The notes: a model not told the origin generated them from the sequence alone. DNA of 11,756 bases from an uncultured Candidatus Saccharibacteria bacterium (GCA_938046115.1 CALIXX010000025.1:1-11756), one strand, 5' to 3'. Shown: positions 1 to 6,867, numbered from the stretch's first letter. Program-made: numbers and translations.

Positions 1-376
1 CAAAGAGACCAGTCACTAGCATACTACACACCGCAAGCACCCACCCCTGTTTGCGCCGTTCGCGCAAGGGGAGGACTGCAAGGCCAGCAATGATTCCTTG
101 AGTAATAACGCACAGCAATGCCACGACAAGATAAACTCGCCGTGCAGTCAGTGACGAAGATGCTTGTGGCGCAACCATCATCAGCAAAGTACCCACCTTT
201 GATGTAAAAGCCTGATACAGTTGGATAAGCAAGGATACGCCGTACCCAGCATTAACAATCGCAACCAGCAGCATTATAATCCAGAGGTTATCACGGAACC
301 ACTGCTTCATGGCAGCGCTCATGCGGGGGAGGGGTTGGCAAAGTTTGGTGAGAGTAGTCGTCAATACATCAATCAT
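1..376 (-). CDS. Partial membrane protein of unknown function (N-terminal part)
   Basis: I do not recognise this protein. The reading frame starts with ATG at 376 on the minus strand and is still open at base 1, so about 125 N-terminal residues are visible and the C-terminus is missing. After a short polar N-terminus (residues 1-27) there are hydrophobic stretches near residues 28-52 (start WIIMLLVAIVNAGYG), 80-103 (VYLVVALLCVITQG) and 111 onward. It is therefore probably a multi-pass membrane protein. Start choice: an extended -10 (TGATATACT, 383-391) with a TTGACG -35 element at 405-410 lies just upstream, so an mRNA beginning near 376 would be leaderless. Met19 and Met23 are alternative starts. 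It is transcribed divergently from the SpeD-like gene at 474. That it is a gene is fairly sure; its function is unknown. Confidence 0.72.
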   Translation of the reverse strand, partial: MIDVLTTTLTKLCQPLPRMSAAMKQWFRDNLWIIMLLVAIVNAGYGVSLLIQLYQAFTSKVGTLLMMVAPQASSSLTARRVYLVVALLCVITQGIIAGLAVLPLRERRKQGWVLAVCSMLVTGLF

Positions 377-382
377 AATGCT

Positions 383-410
383 AGTATATCATCTTGGGAT
401 AAGTCGTCAA
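383..410 (-). promoter_or_regulatory. Promoter of the left-edge membrane protein
   Basis: On the minus strand, a TTGACG -35 element (405-410), a 16-base spacer and TATACT (383-388) preceded by TGA make an extended -10 promoter. Only 6 bases separate the -10 from the ATG at 376, so the predicted transcript begins at or next to the start codon. Confidence 0.65.
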
Positions 411-458
411 TTTTGCTCCTGAGCGAGTAGAATATCTCCCCAGAATTACCGGCAAATA

Positions 459-467
459 TGATAAAAT
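459..467 (+). promoter_or_regulatory. Extended -10 promoter of the SpeD-like gene
   Basis: TGATAAAAT is an extended -10 (TG-N-TAAAAT) ending 6 bases before the ATG at 474. I see no good -35 element. The gap predicts a leaderless transcript, and there is no Shine-Dalgarno sequence. Confidence 0.5.
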
Positions 468-473
468 ATCTCC

Positions 474-821
474 ATGAAAGCAGAGCGGCTGCAAACAATG
501 ACATTTAAAATCACCGGCGGGAGCACAGTATGCCTCAACAGCCGGATTGTTGTGCAGCAAGCGCTACGTGAGATTGCCTGGCGAGCGGGGCTCTCGGCGG
601 TGCGCTCGGTGAGCCACGACTATGTACCGTATGGTATTGGTGTGGCGCTTCTCTTGCCCGAAGCGCATATCGCAGCGCGTACTTGGCCCGAGACTGGTCT
701 GGCATACGTGACGATGACAACCTGCCAACCAGTTGAAAATGAGATGATCTCTAGCCTCGAACGCGTCCTAGGCGCTGCCTTTGTCGCCGAGCAGGTCGAG
801 ACGGGCGTGGTGAATTTATAG
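474..821 (+). CDS. S-adenosylmethionine decarboxylase-like protein lacking the self-cleavage serine
   Basis: This 115-residue protein aligns by eye over its length with short bacterial SpeD proenzymes. In SpeD, a conserved ESH motif self-cleaves at its serine to form the pyruvoyl cofactor, and the enzyme makes decarboxylated SAM for spermidine synthesis. Seen here: SVSHDYVPYGIG (45-56) matches the usual SFHxFxPxGVSG, PEAHIAARTWPE (62-73) matches ESHLTIHTWPE, and TTC (82-84) matches FTC. The serine is Ala64 and the processing histidine of the IHTWPE motif is Arg69; the catalytic-acid cysteine (Cys84) is kept. By family knowledge it should not form a pyruvoyl group, so it is probably not an ordinary decarboxylase. 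It could be a regulatory or ligand-binding paralogue, or have another activity. No speE or other polyamine gene is in the window. Met9 is an alternative start, but the promoter position favours 474. Family membership is fairly sure; function is unknown. Confidence 0.82.
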   Translation: MKAERLQTMTFKITGGSTVCLNSRIVVQQALREIAWRAGLSAVRSVSHDYVPYGIGVALLLPEAHIAARTWPETGLAYVTMTTCQPVENEMISSLERVLGAAFVAEQVETGVVNL

Positions 822-825
822 CCGC

Positions 826-849
826 AGGGTAGAGCAGAGCACTCTCCCT
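826..849 (+). terminator. Weak hairpin after the SpeD-like gene
   Basis: AGGG-T-AGAG (826-834) can pair with CTCTCCCT (842-849), leaving one bulged base and a 7-base loop, starting 5 bases after the stop codon. No T-run follows, so intrinsic termination is doubtful and some read-through into the next gene is possible. Confidence 0.25.
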
Positions 850-904
850 AATGGGCTCATGTTCGTCGTCTTAGCAAATCTATTGAACAAATTGCGTACA
901 TACC

Positions 905-933
905 TTGTCAAAACACATGTCCCATGCTATAAT
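905..933 (+). promoter_or_regulatory. Promoter of the VirD4/TraG-like gene
   Basis: TTGTCA (905-910), a 17-base spacer and TATAAT (928-933) preceded by TGC form a near-consensus extended -10 promoter. Fourteen bases separate the -10 from the ATG at 948, giving a leader of roughly 7-8 bases with no Shine-Dalgarno sequence. Confidence 0.75.
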
Positions 934-947
934 CAAAGCGCGTCATT

Positions 948-3824
948 ATGGCATTTTTTACGACGTTTTTCACGATTATTCTGCAGTGGTATGTGTGGGT
1001 GCCAGTGGTGATCCTCCTCGGTTATTTGACGTGGCGCAACAATCGGCAAGTTGATGTGCTGCGCGAGGTCGAGAGCGAACTGCTTATTCTCGAGATCCCC
1101 CGTGCTAATGACAAGTCTGAGCTAGCAGCTGAGCAAATGTTTGCCAGCCTCCATGGTATCTTGCGTGATGCGCGCGAGCTCAAAATTAATGATGGCTACC
1201 AAGAACATCTCAGCTTTGAGATTGCGTCAGTCGGTGGACAGATTCAGTTTTATGTCTGGACGCCGCGTGCACTACGCAACTTCGTTGAGAGTCAGATTTA
1301 TTCGCAGTATCCCACGGTGCAAATCCGCACCGCCACAGCCGACTATACGGCGCACGAGCAGCAGCACAATGTCGTCTATACAGCAGAGGTTGTGCTGGCA
1401 GAGAGTGAATTTTTGCCGATCAAGACTTTTCAGAGCTTTGAGGTTGATCCGCTAGCCGGTATTACAGGTACATTAGCTAAGTTGGAGGATACGGATGATG
1501 AGATTTGGATCCAAATTTTGGTGCGCCCCGTGGCAGATGACTGGCACAAAGCATCCGATGCGTGGGTGAGGCGCGTGCGTGGCGGTGGGCTCTTTGGCGA
1601 CGCATTTCATCCCAAGGCGCGGTGGTTTAGCCAGTTCCTCATGGCGCTGTGGCAACCACCCGAAGGCAACATGACGACAGTAACGGAACTCTCCGATCGC
1701 GACAAAACCCGCATCGCCGAAGCCGAGAAAAAGGCCGCCAAGCTGGGTTACCAGGTCAAGATTCGCGTTGCATATCTTGGCGATAGCACCACTGATGCAC
1801 GGCTGCGTATGCAGGCAATCATCGGCACCTTCAAGCAATACAACAGCACCAACCTCAACGGCTTCACCATGAGCCACGACAGCTTCCGCAAGGAAGATCT
1901 CAACCGCTACAAGCTGCGTCTCTTTGCTGATCGCGGCTTTTTGCTCAATATTGAGGAGATGGCGAGTGTCTTCCATCTGCCGCACACCAATGTCGAGACG
2001 CCCAACATCGTCTGGGCAAGCAACAAAACTGCCGAACCGCCAAATCGCCTACCCGTCCTCACTGGTCATGCATCTGACGACGAGAACATCTCGGCCTTTG
2101 GCCTGACTAACTTTCGTGGGATCAACCATCAGTTTGGTATGCTGCGGAGCGATCGCTCGCGCCACGTCTATATCATCGGCCAGACGGGGGCAGGAAAGAG
2201 TGGTCTGCTCGAGCTCTTTGCCTTGAGTGATATTTATCATAATCAAGGCTATGCTATTATTGACCCGCATGGCGATTTTGCCATCGAGAATATGAAGTTC
2301 ATCCCCGAGGCACGGCTAGATGATGTCGTGTATTTTAACCCCGCAGACGTCGAGCACCCGATTGGCTTTAACCCACTGGAAGTTACCAACCCAGCGCAGA
2401 AATCGACGATCTCATCAGAGGTGATTGGTGTGCTCAAGCGGATGTTTGGTGACAGTTGGGGGCCGCGGCTGGAATATATTTTGCGCTATACTATTTTGGC
2501 ACTACTCGATCGGCCCGAGCCTACCATGCTTGATATCACCCGCATGCTGACGGATAAAAAATTCCGCAAAGAGACGATCGGCTACTGTAACGATGTGGTG
2601 GTGCGGCAGTTCTGGAATGTGGAATTTGCCAGTTGGTCAGAGAAGTTCCAGACAGAGGCCATCGCACCAGTGCTCAACAAGGTGGGGGCTTTTACGGCGA
2701 ACCCCATCATCCGCAATATCATTGGTCAGACGCACTCGTCGTTTAATATTCGCCAGATTATGGACGAGGGCAAGATCTTGGTGGTGAATTTGTCGAAGGG
2801 GTTGATTGGCGAGGATAATGCGGGGATTCTTGGTTCGTTCTTGGTCACGAAGATCCAGCTGGCGGCGATGAGCCGCAGCGATATCCTCGATATTCATGAC
2901 CGGCGGCCATTTTATCTCTATGTCGATGAGTTCCAAAACTTCGCAACCGACAGCTTTGCTACCATTCTGAGTGAGGCACGCAAGTATGGACTCAACCTCA
3001 CCGTAGCTAATCAATATATCTCGCAGATGGAGCCAACGGTGCGTGATGCAGTCTTTGGCAACGTCGGGACGATGATTAGCTTTCGCGTCTCGCCAGACGA
3101 TAGTCCGATTCTTGCCAAGCAGTTTGAACCGCAGTTTGAGGAGAACGACCTCACCCAGATGCATAATCGTAACTTCATCATCAACATGGTGATCAATGGC
3201 GAGAAGGCACCAGCCTTTAGTGCGACTACGCTTAATTTGCCTGAGGCCAAGCGGAGCCATTTGTCGCGCATTATTGAGCATAGCCGCGAGCTGTATAGCC
3301 AGTCGCGCCAAACAGTAGAGGATACCATTAATGAGCGGATTCACCCGGGCAGTACAGGGGTGAGTGTGACGCTGGCGGGTCAAGCAGGTGCTTCAGTAGC
3401 ATCATCGGCCACCGCCGCGGGCGAAGGCACCGCCAAGCGCCGTCGACGTCGCCGACGCAAGCCAGCTGGTGGCGAAGCACGCGATGAACAGGCGACTGCT
3501 GAGCCATCGAGCACTAAGCCAGATAAGCAGGCAAAAAAGCCCGCTGCTCCCAGCAAAGCTGCCAAATCAACCGCTCCTTCACCAAACAAAAAACCAGCCG
3601 CCACCACTCCTAAGCCAACCGCACCACAAGACCCATCGCTCCTCTCCATCCAGCATGCCAAGCCGCGTACCGCAATCCCAGCGCAGCTCTTGCACCACCA
3701 GTCGCATACTACGCAGGCCCAGTCAGATGGCCCGGTGCCGCTGGCTAAGCAGCCTGGCGGCGGTGCAGCTCCAAAGCAGGCGAATGATGAGCTTGATGAC
3801 CCAACTTTCTTCGCTTTGCGCTAG
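948..3824 (+). CDS. Membrane-anchored VirD4/TraG-type ATPase (type IV secretion DNA-binding domain family)
   Basis: This 958-residue protein belongs to the VirD4/TraG/TraD group of hexameric P-loop ATPases, which couple or pump DNA or protein at type IV secretion channels. One N-terminal membrane segment (about residues 3-29) is followed by a roughly 340-residue domain I do not recognise and then the motor domain. Walker A is GQTGAGKS (411-418). A second family motif is IIDPHGDF. Walker B is LYVDEFQNF, with Asp660-Glu661, followed by ARKYGLNLTVANQYISQM, typical of TraG/TraD. From about residue 805 the sequence is low-complexity, with KRRRRRRRK at 830-838 and then a Lys/Ala/Pro/Ser/Thr-rich tail that could contact nucleic acid. 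The ATG at 948 fits the promoter and puts the anchor at the N-terminus. No relaxase, VirB4, VirB6 or pilin gene lies nearby; parAB is downstream under its own promoter. Family is sure, substrate unknown. Confidence 0.93.
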   Translation: MAFFTTFFTIILQWYVWVPVVILLGYLTWRNNRQVDVLREVESELLILEIPRANDKSELAAEQMFASLHGILRDARELKINDGYQEHLSFEIASVGGQIQFYVWTPRALRNFVESQIYSQYPTVQIRTATADYTAHEQQHNVVYTAEVVLAESEFLPIKTFQSFEVDPLAGITGTLAKLEDTDDEIWIQILVRPVADDWHKASDAWVRRVRGGGLFGDAFHPKARWFSQFLMALWQPPEGNMTTVTELSDRDKTRIAEAEKKAAKLGYQVKIRVAYLGDSTTDARLRMQAIIGTFKQYNSTNLNGFTMSHDSFRKEDLNRYKLRLFADRGFLLNIEEMASVFHLPHTNVETPNIVWASNKTAEPPNRLPVLTGHASDDENISAFGLTNFRGINHQFGMLRSDRSRHVYIIGQTGAGKSGLLELFALSDIYHNQGYAIIDPHGDFAIENMKFIPEARLDDVVYFNPADVEHPIGFNPLEVTNPAQKSTISSEVIGVLKRMFGDSWGPRLEYILRYTILALLDRPEPTMLDITRMLTDKKFRKETIGYCNDVVVRQFWNVEFASWSEKFQTEAIAPVLNKVGAFTANPIIRNIIGQTHSSFNIRQIMDEGKILVVNLSKGLIGEDNAGILGSFLVTKIQLAAMSRSDILDIHDRRPFYLYVDEFQNFATDSFATILSEARKYGLNLTVANQYISQMEPTVRDAVFGNVGTMISFRVSPDDSPILAKQFEPQFEENDLTQMHNRNFIINMVINGEKAPAFSATTLNLPEAKRSHLSRIIEHSRELYSQSRQTVEDTINERIHPGSTGVSVTLAGQAGASVASSATAAGEGTAKRRRRRRRKPAGGEARDEQATAEPSSTKPDKQAKKPAAPSKAAKSTAPSPNKKPAATTPKPTAPQDPSLLSIQHAKPRTAIPAQLLHHQSHTTQAQSDGPVPLAKQPGGGAAPKQANDELDDPTFFALR

Positions 3825-3847
3825 ATAGGTAATGTAAGTAATTTCTC

Positions 3848-3903
3848 CTAGGTAGCTATTGATCATTCTACCCTAGAGGGGTGTAGCGAGCCTTTTCCTC
3901 TAG
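3848..3903 (+). repeat. Two overlapping, mutually exclusive inverted repeats
   Basis: CTAGGTAG (3848-3855) pairs with CTACCCTAG (3868-3876), leaving one bulged C. CTAGAGG (3873-3879) pairs with CCTCTAG (3897-3903). Both use the CTAG at 3873-3876, so only one can form at a time. Neither is followed by a T-run. They may be a 3' end structure of the upstream gene or a chance arrangement. Confidence 0.35.
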
Positions 3904-4035
3904 ACGGGCGAAGGTACAATATTTAGATATGAGAGAATCATCGGGTGGGCAGCGGAGCAGATCAGTACAAGCTAGGTCTCGAGTAGCAAGAGTAAAGCAT
4001 GACAGAGGTAACCGTACAAAAAGCCTCACTTGTCC

Positions 4036-4044
4036 TGTGTATAA
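4036..4044 (-). promoter_or_regulatory. DnaA-box match upstream of parA
   Basis: Read on the minus strand this is TTATACACA, an exact match to the degenerate DnaA box TTATNCACA. It lies about 40 bases upstream of the parA -10. A single match in a window this size is not far from chance expectation, and I found no cluster of boxes, so function is only possible. Confidence 0.3.
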
Positions 4045-4079
4045 CTCCGCTACCTCGCCTCACCAACCAATGTGGGTTA

Positions 4080-4088
4080 TGCTATAAT
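4080..4088 (+). promoter_or_regulatory. Extended -10 promoter of parAB
   Basis: TGCTATAAT is a perfect extended -10. The base 17 upstream of it falls in TCACCA, a poor -35, so the TG extension probably carries the promoter. The -10 ends 26 bases before the ATG at 4115, giving a leader of about 19 bases with only a weak GGGA before the start. It should drive both parA and parB. Confidence 0.65.
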
Positions 4089-4114
4089 GGAGAGGATAAA
4101 CGGAAATACGGGAC

Positions 4115-4879
4115 ATGACGGCAGTAATTTGTGTAACAAATCAAAAAGGTGGTGTTGGCAAAACGACAACAGCGATTAATGTTGCTTATTATTTGGCAAA
4201 GGCTGGCAAAAAAACCCTCGTCGTCGATTTCGACCCGCAGGGCAATGCCACGAGCGGCCTTGGCATTGATAAGCAGCTGCTCGATGCTACCATGACAGAG
4301 GTCGTCAAGAGCGAGAAGAAACTTGCCGATATCATCCAGCCGACCGAGCACAAAAATCTCTTCATTGCGCCCGCCCTGCCGCAGCTGGCCAATGCCGAGG
4401 TAGAACTGGCCAAGGCGCAGCACCGTTTTAGCCGTCTCAAAGGGGCGATCGATGAACTAACTGGCTACGACTATATCATTATCGACAGCCCACCAAGCCT
4501 CAGCCTTCTCACTGTCAATGGGCTGATTGCAGCACGCTATGTGCTCTTGCCAGTTCAGGCGGAGTTCTATGCACTGGAGGGGCTCGGGCAGCTGCTCGAG
4601 ACAATGAAGCTGGTGCGCAAGAATATGAATCCAACACTTGATCTTATTGGGGTACTGCCCACTATGGTAGATGGTCGCACATCGCTCTCGAGCCAGGTCT
4701 TGGCTGAGATTGCGAAGCATTTTCCAGCGAAGGTGTTTGCGGAGTCTATCCCGCGCAATGTCCGCCTGGCTGAGGCGCCGAGCCATGGTGCGCCGATTGG
4801 GGCATATGATCGCTTTAGTCGGGGTGCACGGGCGTACAAGGCCGTGACGAAAGAAATAATCGAACGAACGGGGGTATAA
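4115..4879 (+). CDS. parA: Chromosome-partitioning ATPase ParA (Soj)
   Basis: ParA is a deviant Walker-type ATPase that binds DNA without sequence specificity as an ATP dimer. ParB-parS complexes stimulate its hydrolysis, and this moves or separates sister origins. The 254 residues are normal length for Soj-type ParA. Seen: the deviant Walker A KGGVGKTT (11-18) with the extra N-terminal lysine, the Walker A' segment VVDFDPQGNAT (36-46), Walker B YIIIDSPPS (120-128), and the family signature IPRNVRLAEAPSHG near the C-terminus. There is no N-terminal helix-turn-helix extension, which argues for a chromosomal Soj type and against a plasmid type Ia ParA. Its stop codon touches the parB start, so the two are co-transcribed and probably translationally coupled. 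Identification is very sure. Confidence 0.97.
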   Translation: MTAVICVTNQKGGVGKTTTAINVAYYLAKAGKKTLVVDFDPQGNATSGLGIDKQLLDATMTEVVKSEKKLADIIQPTEHKNLFIAPALPQLANAEVELAKAQHRFSRLKGAIDELTGYDYIIIDSPPSLSLLTVNGLIAARYVLLPVQAEFYALEGLGQLLETMKLVRKNMNPTLDLIGVLPTMVDGRTSLSSQVLAEIAKHFPAKVFAESIPRNVRLAEAPSHGAPIGAYDRFSRGARAYKAVTKEIIERTGV

Positions 4880-5794
4880 ATGGCAAAACGAGGTTTAGGG
4901 CGGGGGTTTGATTCGCTGATTCCAGCGGAGCTGCTGGACGAATCGTTCGACCCAACCGCCGACCAAGACGACCGGATTAGTGACCTGCGCCAGATCAAGC
5001 TTGCAGAAATTATACCCGACCCCACCCAGCCGCGTCGGGTGTTTGACGAAACACTGCTCGATGAGCTCGCTGAGTCTATCCGTGTTCATGGTGTGCTGCA
5101 GCCTATCGTTGTCACCCCTGATAACAAAGGCAAATATGTCATTGTGGCTGGTGAGCGACGCTACCGAGCTGCTACCAAGGCGGGGCTGGAGAAGATCCCG
5201 GCACTGGTGCGCACGCTGTCTGATCAGCACAAGCTCGAGCTCTCGCTTATCGAAAATATCCAACGCCAAAACCTCAACGCTATCGAAACCGCCACAGCAT
5301 ACCTCAAGCTGCGCGATCAATTCAACCTTACGCTTGAGCAAATCGGTCAGCGCGTTGGTGGCAAGTCACCTAGTGCAGTGAGTAATACACTACGCCTCTT
5401 GCGCTTGCCTGAGGTAGTGCGCCAAGCAGTAGTCGATGGCAAGCTGAGTGAAGGGCAAGTCCGGCCGCTGATTAGCCTAGATGAAGCGCAGATTGCAGAT
5501 ATTCTACCCAAGATTATTCAGGAAGAGTGGAGCGCGCGGCGAATCGAGCAGTACCTGGCCATTCTCAAGCGTACCGAAGCGAGTGACTCTGCCCAAAAGA
5601 CCACCAAGGCACAGCGCCCAGCACCACCGCCACAGTATACGGCTGCCAGCCAGCGCTTTGAGCAGCAGCTGAGTGCACCAGTCCAGATCCGCGGCAACCG
5701 CCGTGGGGCAGGGCAGATCGTTATCCGCTTCACCAGCGACGACGACTTCGAGCGGATTATTGGTTTGCTTGAGCATACGCAGGACGAGGAGTAG
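4880..5794 (+). CDS. parB: Chromosome-partitioning protein ParB (CTP-dependent DNA clamp)
   Basis: ParB binds parS sites, uses CTP to close into a sliding clamp and spread, and stimulates ParA. The 304 residues are typical. The N-terminus MAKRGLGRGFDSLIP is the conserved ParA-stimulating peptide. The CTP-binding motifs are GERRYRAA (91-98) and ENIQRQNLN (125-133). A helix-turn-helix for parS recognition lies at about 148-174 (LTLEQIGQRVGGKSPSAVSN). A proline/alanine-rich linker (about 235-265) leads to the C-terminal dimerisation domain (268-300). The ATG directly follows the parA stop (TAA-ATG, no gap), with a G-rich stretch inside the end of parA as the only ribosome-binding candidate. A strong hairpin terminator follows. 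I found no copy of the consensus parS (TGTTTCACGTGAAACA) in the window, so the sites must lie elsewhere. Identification is very sure. Confidence 0.97.
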   Translation: MAKRGLGRGFDSLIPAELLDESFDPTADQDDRISDLRQIKLAEIIPDPTQPRRVFDETLLDELAESIRVHGVLQPIVVTPDNKGKYVIVAGERRYRAATKAGLEKIPALVRTLSDQHKLELSLIENIQRQNLNAIETATAYLKLRDQFNLTLEQIGQRVGGKSPSAVSNTLRLLRLPEVVRQAVVDGKLSEGQVRPLISLDEAQIADILPKIIQEEWSARRIEQYLAILKRTEASDSAQKTTKAQRPAPPPQYTAASQRFEQQLSAPVQIRGNRRGAGQIVIRFTSDDDFERIIGLLEHTQDEE

Positions 5795-5809
5795 CAGGGT
5801 AGAGAATAT

Positions 5810-5847
5810 ATAAATAAACCTTCTTTGCCATAAGAAGGTTTATTTAT
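5810..5847 (+). terminator. Terminator of the parAB operon
   Basis: A perfect 16-bp stem (5810-5825 with 5832-5847) and a 6-base loop (TGCCAT) begin 15 bases after the parB stop. The core is ACCTTCTT / AAGAAGGT, with an A-rich 5' arm and a T-rich 3' arm, as in an intrinsic terminator. The arm symmetry means it could also stop transcription arriving from the right. Confidence 0.8.
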
Positions 5848-6190
5848 TGTGGTAAAGAGCTGGTGGCAAATGTAATAAAATTACTCTGTAATAGTGAATG
5901 TGTCTCTATAATACTAATAGCATGAACGAAAAAAATGCAAGACAATAGCTAAGTTCTGTATGCAAACGGATGGGAGTGTGGATGAGTGCAAACCTAACAA
6001 AAAATAAGAGAATACATACTTAAGGTAATTTAAGCTTATTCGCAAGAGTAAAAATTGCAAGAGAGTTTAGCAAATGGGGGCTGTATTTGTGCAGCCGATC
6101 TGCGTGCGGGGGTGTGGAGTGGCCTTCACGGTGAGAAATCATGCGGGCGATTTTGCTCTATGGAGGTAGCCGCAAGAGAGATATCAGATG
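5848..6190. other. Long intergenic region between the convergent parB and lepB genes
   Basis: No convincing gene. The first part (to about 6050) is AT-rich; the last 130 bases are clearly richer in G. A promoter-like TATAAT lies at 5907-5912, followed at 5922 by an 8-codon open frame of no evident meaning. TGCAAAC occurs twice near 5960-5993, and GCAAGAG three times (about 6042, 6057 and 6172). A short hairpin GGCTG / CAGCC lies at 6079-6096. A 61-codon frame beginning with TTG at 6055 runs into the end of lepB on the other strand and looks non-coding. A small RNA starting near 5919 is possible but unproven. Confidence 0.4.
5907..5912 (+). promoter_or_regulatory. Promoter-like -10 element inside the parB-lepB gap
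   Basis: A perfect TATAAT without a TG extension and without a good -35 at 17 bases. It points into 270 bases with no recognisable gene. It may be a small-RNA promoter or chance in AT-rich DNA. Confidence 0.25.
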
Positions 6191-6796
6191 TTATACCTGA
6201 AACCCCTGAACCTTCGTCAGTGGCCAGAGGCGCAGGCTAACGGGGCCAATCACATCATAGAGTGGCACGGTGCCAAGGCCATTGCGTGAGTCGAGCGAGT
6301 AGCTGCCTTGACGGTGATCGCCCGCTACAAAAATCGATCCTTCGGGCACCGTCACCTCTGTGTCGCCACTGGTGGGAGAGCCAGGACCATCCCAGCTGTC
6401 GTCTGGGTGGAAGCCCTGAGGATGTTCTTTGTTATAGACGGTCAGCGTCCCATCCTTGACGGTGACGCGCTCGCCCGCAAAGGCAATAACGCGCTTGACG
6501 AGGTTCATATCCTCGCTGCCTGGACTGTAGAGCGGGTTCTTGAAGACAATAATTTGCCCCCGCTTGGGTGTGTATGAGTTGTTTTGCAAATGTGCCATCG
6601 TGACGGGCAGGCGATTGACAATCAGCCGGTCGCCGGTGTAGAGCGTCTGCTCCATGCTTGGGCCAGTCACGCTAAAGCTACGAAATACAAAGGTGTTGAT
6701 AAGGAGTGTGCCAACAATGACGCACACCACAAAAATTACAAAGCCACCGATATCCTTGAGCCTGGGGTGGCGGGTCAAAAAACTTGCTTCCATCAT
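6191..6796 (-). CDS. lepB: Signal peptidase I
   Basis: LepB is a Ser/Lys protease on the outer face of the membrane that removes signal peptides from exported proteins. The 201 residues fit the short Gram-positive type with one N-terminal anchor (about residues 16-38). Box B is GPSMEQTLYTGD with nucleophile Ser47. Box C is DRLIVNR. Box D is LVKRVIA with the general base Lys101. Box E is GDHRQGSYSLDSR (159-171). The usual box E (GDNRDNSADSR in E. coli) is two residues shorter between GD and DSR. Two ATGs lie in tandem (6796 and 6793). The -10 ends only 5 bases before the first, so the mRNA probably begins at one of them, leaderless. It is convergent with parAB and read in the same direction as the small gene starting at 7351, but with its own promoter. 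Identification is sure. Confidence 0.95.
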   Translation of the reverse strand: MMEASFLTRHPRLKDIGGFVIFVVCVIVGTLLINTFVFRSFSVTGPSMEQTLYTGDRLIVNRLPVTMAHLQNNSYTPKRGQIIVFKNPLYSPGSEDMNLVKRVIAFAGERVTVKDGTLTVYNKEHPQGFHPDDSWDGPGSPTSGDTEVTVPEGSIFVAGDHRQGSYSLDSRNGLGTVPLYDVIGPVSLRLWPLTKVQGFQV

Positions 6797-6801
6797 GAAG
6801 T

Positions 6802-6810
6802 ATTATATCA
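6802..6810 (-). promoter_or_regulatory. Extended -10 promoter of lepB
   Basis: On the minus strand TGATATAAT lies 5 bases before the lepB ATG, with no good -35. Transcription should begin within the tandem start codons, giving a leaderless mRNA. Confidence 0.6.
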
Positions 6811-6842
6811 CTAAATGCGGGCGGAGGGGAGGAATTGAGAAA

Positions 6843-6867
6843 AGATATCTTTCGTCTAAAAATATCT
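6843..6867 (-). terminator. Possible weak terminator of the 6866-7351 gene
   Basis: AGATAT / ATATCT (6843-6848 with 6862-6867) forms a 6-bp stem with a 13-base loop overlapping the stop codon. On the minus strand it is followed by TTTCTC. The stem is short and AT-rich, so this is a weak call. Confidence 0.25.

Larger units (their letters stand above)
3825..4079. other. Intergenic region upstream of parA
   Basis: This gap between the VirD4-like gene and the parA promoter has no coding region I can support. It holds two mutually exclusive hairpins (3848-3903), a DnaA-box match (4036-4044) and a pair GAGGTA / TACCTC about 45 bases apart near 4004-4056. It may carry the end of the upstream transcript and control elements for parAB. 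Confidence 0.5.

Noticed and set aside
221..430. A 69-codon plus-strand frame at the left edge
   Set aside because: It is antisense to the membrane protein starting at 376 and overlaps that gene's promoter.
2637..3383. A 248-codon minus-strand open frame inside the VirD4-like gene
   Set aside because: It lies wholly antisense to the conserved ATPase motifs and has no promoter or ribosome-binding site of its own; it is a shadow of the real gene.
824..5804. GCAGGGTAGAG occurs just after the stop codons of both the SpeD-like gene (824-834) and parB (5794-5804)
   Set aside because: Several 11-base repeats are expected by chance in a window this size, and the surrounding sequence does not match.
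6055..6240. A 61-codon TTG-started frame convergent with lepB
   Set aside because: No promoter or ribosome-binding site suits it, its last 50 bases are antisense to lepB, and its composition is not protein-like.
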